DNA of 64,000 bases from Polytrichum commune (Eukaryota; Streptophyta; Polytrichopsida; Polytrichales; Polytrichaceae), in contig OX485807.1 of the NCBI GenBank assembly GCA_950295325.1, positions 3,472,501 through 3,536,500 of the forward strand. The letters are read 5' to 3'. The position numbers and the translations under genes are program-made. This document shows, piece by piece, positions 56,055 through 64,000 of the stretch. How positions within the stretch are numbered: position 1 is the first letter of the stretch; each line of letters starts with the position of its first letter. The notes beneath the pieces are model-generated. The model saw nothing but the letters and a program-made list of their open reading frames with translations. It ran no database searches and was not told where the DNA came from.

Positions 56055-57269
56055 AGATTTATAGGGGTATATTTTGACTAGATCCCCTAAATCCTAACCT
56101 CCTACTTATGTTTCAATCCATAATGTAAGTATCAAATGCACTTTGAATAATCCATTCTATTCATTTTAAATTTATGTTTTGCTTGGTGTGATACATGACA
56201 TTCTTCACATACTCCAACCTTGACCCTTTCAAAAGGAATGAAGTTGCACTCATGAAGAATAAAAGTGTTCTTAATCTCAATTTGAAGACTAAGTGATAAC
56301 ATGTATCCTATTCTAGAGTCTTTTTTCTTTCTTTCTTTCTTTTTCCAAAAACCTCTGAGTTCATGGCAAGTTAAAACTTGAAGGGAGCCACGCATTGTTT
56401 CAAAACAAAAATTAAGGGATATTTCATAAGATACTTAAGAATATTATGTACATGTGTTTACTAAGTGAGTTCGATATAAAAATTTGATGCCTATCAATAT
56501 CATGATGTTGGCTTTCAAACATGTAATACACTTGATCCTCATATTTTGCATGCCATCTCTATAACTGCTCCTGATAACATGTTGTACTAAATATAGGTTC
56601 AGGTTCAGGTTCATACACAATAAACTATACTATTTAACACTGTTGGGATTGTTTGTAGACTTCTGAATTTAAAGCCATACAAATTTGATTCTTGTCATAT
56701 CACACGCACTATGAATACAAGTTTCAACAGTACACATAGCATATTTAGGTCCATAAAACAAATCATATTCTTCAAAACACAGGAATCTGAAGCTGATTAA
56801 GCCCTTTCTTATTAATGTAGGCACACCCAATGCAGTCACTCATCTTTATCATACACCTATAATTGAGTTGTGTGCCATCAGGTGTGAATACAAAAATATC
56901 ATATGAATATTTTAACACTACTGAGATACTCATATGAGATCCAAAAAAGTATGAAGAAGATGGCAATGCGGATTTCACAATGAAGATGTCATTCTAGAAA
57001 CTACGTATTTAACATCCTAGAAGAAGTGGACTTATCGGGGAAAGTACCCATTTTAGGTGACCATGAATACTTTATGACCTCAATCCTTCAAACGCTTTCT
57101 ACTCATGCAATATGAGCATCGACATGTTGAATTATTTATTCCAATCAGAAAAGAAATATTCCAACTAAGATACATTTCACTTTACTTTATGCAATCTGTT
57201 ACTTAGAGTGTCCCTAGCAACTTGAACGGCATTGCCTAAACGTAATAAAAAAAATGACATAAATTAATT
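56055..57269. other. AT-rich intergenic sequence
   Basis: No supported gene or RNA. Short (CTTT)n run at about 56325-56341. Confidence 0.5.
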
Positions 57270-58370
57270 TTAAAGTTTGTGAAGCCGAAAGGCTAGTGGG
57301 ACTGAAAGTACATCAAGATGGATTCAAACCGGCTAATTTTTTAGAGTAGCGGATTGTGGTAGCCTTCATGAGATAGAGGCTAATATCAACTTTGTTGGTT
57401 CAATTGAAAGAAAGACTTGAGGTTTCCTAATACTACATCCTCAAATAGTGATGTAAACTCATCTCTAATGGGGTTATATAGGGGACATTCCAACATAAAG
57501 TGTGCCTCATTTTCAATTGCATTATAAGAGCAAAAGTGCCATAATCTTTCATCTCTAGAGATAGGGACACTCGACCACCGTCCAATTTCAATGGCAAGTC
57601 TCTAATTTGGGGTGCAGTAAGCAACAATGATTTTGCCTTATGATGGTGTCAATGATTGCTTCAAGTACAATTCACATTTGTATTTGAGAAAATCCTTGAG
57701 GTGCAGGTAATCTAGTTTCTTTCATGAGAGATGGAAAGAGTTCCACACTTTAGCAAGAAATGCCTCCTTGATGTCATCAAATATGATTTTTAATGTGGTT
57801 GGGATTTCATGTGTTTCCTAGCGAGATAGACCTCATGATGCCGTCCACGCGGTCATCAATTTGTGCCAAGTGTTACATCCTTGTTTGGCAAGGTGTCGGG
57901 AAAGTTGACTAGCGAAGAGGATGCTAGGTGGACAAGGCATTATTGAAAACCCATAATGAGCTTGAGAGTGTATAATTCTATAGGAAGTTCTCCAATTTTA
58001 GCCATAAAAAATGCAATTGATTGTCGAAGGTTGCACTTTCATGTGAGACATCATATGTATCTTCATGCCCTCCTCAAAAACCTTCCAGTGAAAGTTTGTC
58101 AAGTCACTCCCAGATTTTGGTGCCATATGTGAAAGTTGGGAGCAACAAAGCCTTGAATAGATGGGATTTGAGTTCCCAACATGTGATTCCAACTATTGCT
58201 TCTTTCCTTAAGGTGCCCATCGAGGCTTTCATGACCTTGGGGAGGATGCCACATGGCCCAATCCCAACATTAATGACTAAAGCCCATGAATGGTTTGGCA
58301 TCCTCTTAACAACTATGGTGCCTCATTTATGCTTGGGCGACACATATATTCTATCATGAGAATAAGCAAT
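57270..58370 (-). mobile_element. LINE 3' region, copy 2 (longer)
   Basis: On the minus strand the series is PMPNHSWALVINVG, ITCWELKSHLFKALLLPTFT with YGTKIWE (end of the RT domain), FHWKVFEEGMKIHMMSHMKV, then broken text, VPISRDERLWHFCSYNAIEN and EAHFMLECPLYNPIRDE. The order is typical of a LINE ORF2 C-terminus. Frameshifts are frequent. It is 5'-truncated at about 58370, as is common for LINE insertions. Confidence 0.8.
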
Positions 58371-58926
58371 CTCTTAATTAAACAAGTGTAGTGCATAAAT
58401 TAGACAACCTACTAGGGTTGCTCCCTTTTCTATAAGGGGTGCCCTGGTACTGGCCACAAATTCTTGACAAAGTATTCTCTACACGTAATTTGGCATTGCT
58501 TACATGGCATTGCAGTGTGACATGCTTAGTCGATACCCACAACCCACACACCAGGTTGGTTGGCTAGTCAAGAATTAAATATTAAATCAAATTTTTTTAT
58601 TGGTGACTTAAATATCTGGAAATCCATTTTCATGTTCATCCTCACATAATGAACAATGCTCAAGCTGAGTACTATTCATTTTGCAAGGATGGCATAGAAT
58701 AAGTGGGGAATCGTGCTTGCAAAATTCACGGCACTAGGGTGTAGCACCTTAATGCTAAGTAATGTTATGTGGTAGGTCGAAGCAACCTTGCCATAAGTTG
58801 GCTTTTATGGCGTCTTGGTCCCTCCACGGTATTGGCGTAGGTGCCAATTATGGCAACCAACCCACTCATGGCTTTCATTGTATTTGAGCAAGTATTGTAA
58901 ACGTCAGGATGGTGTTGGCGTGTGAC
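58371..58926. other. Intergenic, no gene seen
   Basis: Nothing recognised between the truncated LINE and the AGGTATG element. Confidence 0.5.
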
Positions 58927-58929
58927 ATA

Positions 58930-59284
58930 AGGTATGTGGGTGTTATTTGGTTCCTTTTTCACGTCCTCCAAATTCTACCAACTAGATTTACACAACAACA
59001 TGCATTAGCGAATATGCAATGAAACATATGCAAAAACCGGACCTCCCTTGCTTTAGATATGGTTGTCAGTATTGCATGTTTGTTGGATTCTTAACTAGAT
59101 ACTTGGGTCTTCCAAATTGTGTTCACTATTGAGTGTAAAGGGATTATTAGTATTTGGAAACATAGTTCAATCTCTTTTAAACATGTGTCTTTATGATGGT
59201 TGCTCTATGATCCTCACATAACCACATACCAATCAAATTTAGGGATCTGATTAAGAAAAACAATTGCATAACACCTACATACCT
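58930..59284. mobile_element. AGGTATG-TIR MITE, copy 2 (355 bp)
   Basis: The ends are AGGTATGTGGGTGTTATTTG and, inverted, AGGTATGTAGGTGTTAT. TA flanks both sides (58928-58929, 59285-59286). Its right two-thirds match copy 1 at 34409-34786 in reverse orientation. No ORF. Confidence 0.75.
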
Positions 59285-59286
59285 TA

Positions 59287-60840
59287 AGGTGGGAGTACCT
59301 TTATAGGCAATACCCAAAACCAACACCCTTGAAATCTTGCATAAAAAGTACATGTTGATTTTGTGAATGTTCACCGCATGAACATTACCCCTCCCCCTCC
59401 CACGAACACAATTTTCACTTTACTTTTCAGTTTAAGGTGCTCCTACCTTTAGAAGAGTTGCTAGGGATGCTCTTATCAATAAGCATGTATTGTAGCACTA
59501 TAGCCAGTTTGTGCAAAAATAATACCCACATTAAAAAAACAAAAAATTTCAAAATTATGAACCCAATCAAACGAATAAGTGAAAATTTATACTAGGAAAA
59601 AAACTAATCAATGGAAATTTTGGACTCTTTTAAGCTCCAACCACGTCAACACGCCATAAGAGGCTACATTCTAACGCTTTAATGGCTCGGCGCCCTGCTC
59701 ACTCAAAGCGGCAAACTCTCTTTCTATATCTATTTCCCTCTCCTCCTTGCTAATAGGGATAAAAGAAAAATCAACCCGTTGTTGTTTTGGTGCCATTTCT
59801 AACACTCTTCTCACACATGTCAAAGTGCAAATACTTACAAAAGACCTAACACATACACTAAGTAAGGTTAAGGTGGATACTTAAGTTTAAGACCAAGAAG
59901 CCATCACAAATGAATGAAAAAAACAACAAACTACTTCCAACATTGCTAGACCTTACCAAAAAATTAATTAATTTTTTAAAATCATAGGACTGATGAAATT
60001 TCATAAAATTATATTTTTAGTTGACAGACCTTATTTTTCAAAAAATAAGGTAATATTCGTTTCAAGGTGCACAAACCAGCTATGGTGCTACGGTATCATA
60101 GTTTAAAACAAGCTCCAAAAAGAACTGACTGTGCACACACAAGGGTTGATGACGGGTGTGTTTGTCCATGGACCACGAGCTCACAATTGTTTGGATCATT
60201 TTGCAAGGTGTTGTGGCCCATGATAGCAACTCCAGTTGTAGTCACCAAGCATCATAACAATAATCAAACCGACTCACTAATTCATGTCATTTTATTGTGA
60301 TATTAGCATGCCACCTTACTTAGGGCCCGTATATACTAGTGACCGATGATCATGACCACATCTTTTTTAAATCTCTCATTGGTTAAGAAATCAGTTGTGG
60401 TCTCATTTCACTTCACATAAGGTCACAATAAATAAAAGTGATCATGGGTGAGCATATCTAGAAACATGAATGATAAAGTGACATAACTACATGTCTAGAA
60501 TTGGATAAAATTTGGTGATCATACCGATTTTATAGCGAGAGAATCCCATATAGATTGTCCCAATATAAGGTGGCCATGTCAAAAGAAGAAGAAAATATAT
60601 TTTAATAACTTCTATTTCTATCAATACCTAAATCTAATGAAATTTAATTTGAATGAGGTCTTATTCCAACAGAAGTGTGTATTCAGTAAATTTCATTCTC
60701 ATTTTCATTAATAGCAGTATGTCTTGGTCTAAGTCTGCTTTGCACTTTTTCCCGTTACCAAAGCTCCTAGAAAGTGATGTGGAATTCTCTTCGTCATGGT
60801 CTACGGACCACCGACTATGACGACAAGACTTTTCTCACAC
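59287..60840. other. Intergenic, AT-rich
   Basis: No supported gene. The ORF at 60067-60300 has no recognisable content. CTTAGGGCCCGTATATAC at about 60319 looks like an isolated Tourist-type end. Confidence 0.45.
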
Positions 60841-60846
60841 CTTTTA

Positions 60847-61240
60847 GGGCCGGATTGGACTACGGTGAAGAAGTGCACTGGTCGGTCAAGAATTCCAACC
60901 CAAGAGAAGGCTATTTGAGGCAATGGTTGGTATGGTGGACAGAAAGAAAAAACAATTTCCAAAAATGCCTCAAGTTGGAGTGATCTGGAGGCCAAGTTTC
61001 TTGTCCAAGGGTTTGAGGTTGCCCAAGAAACTTGACCCCCTTGAAACTCTCCTAGCCAAAAGTGTTGCCATGTTGGTGGCCATGCCATTTTCCATTCATG
61101 CTTGAAGTTCTCCACCAGAGTACTCTTGGCCACCGTCTAAACCCAACCGGTGAAGAACCCACTTCATAGCCCAGTCATATTGCTCCATTCCCCTAAAATT
61201 CTTGACCGGTGCACTTCTTCACCACAACCTAGACTGGCCC
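60847..61240. mobile_element. Tourist-like (PIF/Harbinger) MITE (394 bp)
   Basis: The ends are GGGCCGGATTGGACTACGGT and, inverted, GGGCCAGTCTAGGTTGTGGT, both running on into GAAGAAGTGCAC(T/C)GGT and CAAGAATT. TTA flanks each side (60844-60846, 61241-61243), the PIF/Harbinger target. The centre has its own inverted pair, CAAGTTTCTT and AAGAAACTTG. No transposase. Confidence 0.9.
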
Positions 61241-61243
61241 TTA

Positions 61244-61735
61244 AAGAGCATCACCCAATTCAAAACTCTATCACAAATACATCATGCTTGGGCCCGCCTG
61301 CCCATCCTTAGTTCCATAAATAGTGTGTGAGGCTAATCCCATGCTCAACACACATATTTCTTTATCGGGCTCCAAATAGCCTACCGTTAAGTTAACCCAA
61401 ACGTAGTCATGTACTAATAGCCCACCACCGTTTCACAACAAAGAGGCCGGGCCTATGAGCCCGGGTCATGGGGTGGATGGCATTGGAGGCTTGAGGGATG
61501 GAGAAGGGTCATGGCCTAAATAACATTAGCTCCCTCAATCGCCTACTAAGCTTAGTGGTAGGTCCTAGGGGTCCCATTAATTAAGGGGAATGTAAGGGCC
61601 ATACTACTAGCTACTCAACCTACAAACAATTATGGCTTATTAGTGCATGACCCGAGATATTTTGAGACCAAGAAGGCCTTCATCAAGACATTCCTGTAAC
61701 AACTTTACCCTTTGGGATGGATGGGAGCCTTGAGG
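61244..61735. other. Intergenic, no gene seen
   Basis: Nothing recognised. Confidence 0.45.
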
Positions 61736-62565
61736 TGTTGTTTCGAGTACAAGTGGGCGGGGGTTCAACAACCACCGTCGTCGGGCTACCTATACACTAT
61801 TTTTAGTATTTTATGGTTAGGAAACGGAATGAGGTTTAGGGTCAATGCCCCCTTTGGGTCATGGGTGGCCTTATTTTTAGACAAGAGAGACAAGAATATG
61901 TTGGGTGGGGTTAGTCATTCTTTTTGTGGATGAATGTGGTTTCCCTTCATCTATTTTTGAGGTCCCTCGGGGATTATTAGTGCGTGCCTACACATCCACG
62001 TGGACTAAAATATAGAATTGGTGTGGGTTTCCATTTGGGAGGATGTAAGTGCATTTGCCCTAGTACAAGTGGGCTCAACAACAAGACTATACACTATTTT
62101 GGGTCTTTCGTGGGTAGGAGAAGGACCACGTTGCGGTTAAAGCCGTCTTTTGGTCATGGTTGGCCTTATTTTAGACGAGAGAGACAAGTATATGTTGGTT
62201 AGGGATTGGTTCATGGATGAATGTAGGTAGTTCTCTCCATCTACATTTGAGGACCTCGGGGATCATTAGTACGTGTCCTACACATTCATCTACTAGACCA
62301 AAATGCGTTATAGTCTTGGTGTGGATTTCCATTTGGGAGGATGTGAGTGTTTTTTTTTCCTTAGTACAAGTAGGTTCAACAACAAGACCAGATATTATTT
62401 TTGATCTTTTGAGGTTTGGAAAAGGGATCATGTTGAGGTTGATGCCATCTTTCGGTCATTGGTGGCCTTATTTTAGACAGAGAGAGACAAGCATATGTCG
62501 GTTTTAAATACTACTTTATGGATGAGTGTAGTTCTCTTATGTATTTTTGAGGGGTGGCGGGGGAT
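61735..62565 (+). repeat. ~300-bp tandem repeat, nearly three units
   Basis: TGGCCTTATTTTAGAC followed by GAGAGACAAG recurs at 61866, 62161 and 62463. Other unit landmarks are TACAAGTGGG or TACAAGTAGGTTCAACAAC, TGGATGAATGT, TTTGAGG and CTCGGGGAT(T/C)ATTAGT. The first and last units are incomplete. Confidence 0.88.
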
Positions 62566-63255
62566 TATAAATAAATAAGTAACCAACATTGGGCAATCCA
62601 GGGTGAATTTGAGCTTGCTGGTCCTATCTTGCTCAAGAATCCTCTAGGTGCAAGGTGGGGTTTACTGCCTACCTTGTGGTGGGTGGGTTCTTGGCTTCCT
62701 ACCTAGTAAGCTAGTTTCTCCCCCCCCCCCCCCCCCCACATTAAGCACAAAGAAGATTTCACAACGGGAATCGGATTGCCAACCACTCCAATCTGAAATG
62801 GGTACTCTCCACTATCACCCGTTAGTTTAGGGTCATCTTGGACATGGCGGGGGGTAATTATGTGTCTCTAGACATGATTCATCCAAACTAAAATGTGTAA
62901 TTGTTGTGGATTAGCATGTAGGGTGCCGGAGACTACACATTCTCATTGATGATGCAGTTTTGTTTTATGAGTGTAAGGCAGAGTTCGGGAAGTTTTTGAA
63001 GCCTTAGTGGCTAATTGCCGGTAGTTGCTAGGAAGGGTCGGATTTTTCCCAATTTACATCGGCAACAGCCAGTCTTTTGTAAAATCAATCGGCCAATTGC
63101 CTATATTTTCATATTTTCATTGGCCAATATCCGATTAAATGGAATTCATATCAGCACTAATTGTTTAAAAAATGTATGAAATTTTATTAGAAATCATTTC
63201 TTAGTACAAAATCTTGAATAAGTGAAAAGAAAGGCATGTTCAAAACTTTAAATTT
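62566..63255. other. Intergenic with a C18 run
   Basis: A homopolymer of 18 C lies at 62720-62737. No gene. Confidence 0.55.
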
Positions 63256-63259
63256 GAAG

Positions 63260-63325
63260 AGTCAATGTCCTTGGCAGGAATTGAACCTAGCAATGCCTTC
63301 ACCGCTTGAAGGCCAAGGGTCCCCC
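63260..63325 (-). mobile_element. Candidate tRNA-derived SINE head
   Basis: On the minus strand TGGCCTTCAAGCGG (A-box-like, 63302-63315) is followed about 15 bases later by GGTTCAATTCC (B-box-like, 63277-63287). This is the arrangement of a Pol III promoter in tRNA-derived SINEs, but there is no room for a full tRNA cloverleaf. The SINE body and tail were not delimited. Confidence 0.35.
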
Positions 63326-64000
63326 AATTCTTCATAGAAGCAATTGGATTTGGTCATGGAAAGGTTGCATAATTCAAAAAGTTTAAGGTTTAGGGTACTT
63401 CCTCAAGTGCATCATCAGATGCCCCAAACAAATATCGCTCTAGATGCTTCCGGCTAAAATCCAGTAACTCACAAGAAGAATCGGCTACATTTCCGGGACA
63501 TTTTCTGGTTCATCGGCTAATTGCCGGAGGATTGAAATTACAGTCGGATTGCCATCCGATGGTTGGAAATTTGGACCGGCCATGAGGGGAAATCCATCGG
63601 CTGATAATGAACTAGCCATCGGTTTTCCCCGAACATAGGTGTAAGGTAGACAAGGCTCGTTTGGTAATCCCCCTCCTAAATCAGACACCTATATTTGAGT
63701 AGTATACAATTAGCTTGTAGTTATGAATGGAGACGCAAATGACATGTGTTTGGATGGGATTGGGCATCGTGCTCAAAATGTAGACACCGTTCTATGTTGA
63801 ATTGGCAAGACCTACTTGACCACTCAAGGGAAGAAAAAAAATAAAAAATCCACTTTTAACTTCTCATAATTTCATGAATCTCAAATTTGATTATGAAACT
63901 TGAAATGACAACCTTTGCAATGTACAAGTGCAAACTGGAATCAGACAATTTCCAGTCAAATTCAACGGCCATATAAATGCTTGTGGATTTGGAAGTGTCC
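63326..64000. other. Intergenic to right edge
   Basis: The minus-strand ORF 63485-63688 has no recognisable content. Nothing else seen. Confidence 0.45.

Noticed and set aside
63270-63330. A tRNA gene on the minus strand
   Set aside because: The T-arm-like GGTTCAATTCC is present, but there are too few bases for D, anticodon and T arms between acceptor-like halves.

Overview
This is a eukaryotic nuclear genome window, almost certainly from a land plant. The signs are GT-AG introns, plant-type host genes (sorbitol dehydrogenase, a complex I gamma carbonic anhydrase, an NFD2-like RNase III-fold protein), Arabidopsis-type CCCTAAA telomere repeats, and plant-style copia, chromodomain gypsy, MULE, hAT, LINE and MITE sequence. 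Gene density is very low and the repeats are old and nested, which recalls mosses, lycophytes or ferns, but I cannot fix the lineage from the sequence.

Layout. 1-344 holds the open 3' end of an unidentified ORF running in from the left edge. 345-9600 is non-genic: a GC-rich island (1440-2960), a 947-bp TIR element (3561-4507), a CTCGGGG-TIR element with an 8-bp target duplication (5349-5976), and a MITE that carries a telomere-repeat core and a 10-bp target duplication (7305-7601). About 9.7-16.3 kb is one dead Ty3/gypsy chromovirus (gag, protease, RT/RNase H, integrase, chromodomain). It was broken by two later insertions: a 785-bp CTCGGGG element (11429-12213) and a 1778-bp solo LTR (13960-15737). 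Removing each insert plus one copy of its target duplication restores the reading frame. 17.1-20.2 kb is a decayed MULE with a SWIM finger, and 20.7-21.2 kb is a hAT-like remnant. 21967-27187 is a structurally complete Ty1/copia element on the minus strand with 194-bp LTRs, a PBS, and an extra ORF before gag.

Three host genes lie in the right half, all on the plus strand. An NFD2-like RNase III-domain gene (30843-32808) has a 1.4-kb intron mostly made of a ~185-bp tandem repeat. A six-exon sorbitol dehydrogenase gene (39614-43346, 361 aa) carries related repeats in introns 2 and 3 and a 5S-rRNA-like sequence in intron 5. A five-exon mitochondrial gamma carbonic anhydrase gene (48553-51360, 268 aa) has three ~300-bp tandem repeats in intron 1 and is followed by a decayed tandem duplicate of itself (about 52.5-55.1 kb).

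Around these genes are a second CTCGGGG element (36749-37464), a palindromic-end MITE (37648-37974), a second MULE fragment (46.5-47.3 kb), two LINE 3' ends (55.7-56.05 and 57.27-58.37 kb), two AGGTATG TIR elements with TA duplications, a Tourist-like MITE (60847-61240), a ~300-bp three-copy tandem array (61.7-62.6 kb) and a possible tRNA-derived SINE head (about 63.3 kb). The most novel-looking system is the CTCGGGG transposon family. It has three copies, each with an 8-bp target duplication, and two of them share a small ORF of unknown function with different N-terminal segments.
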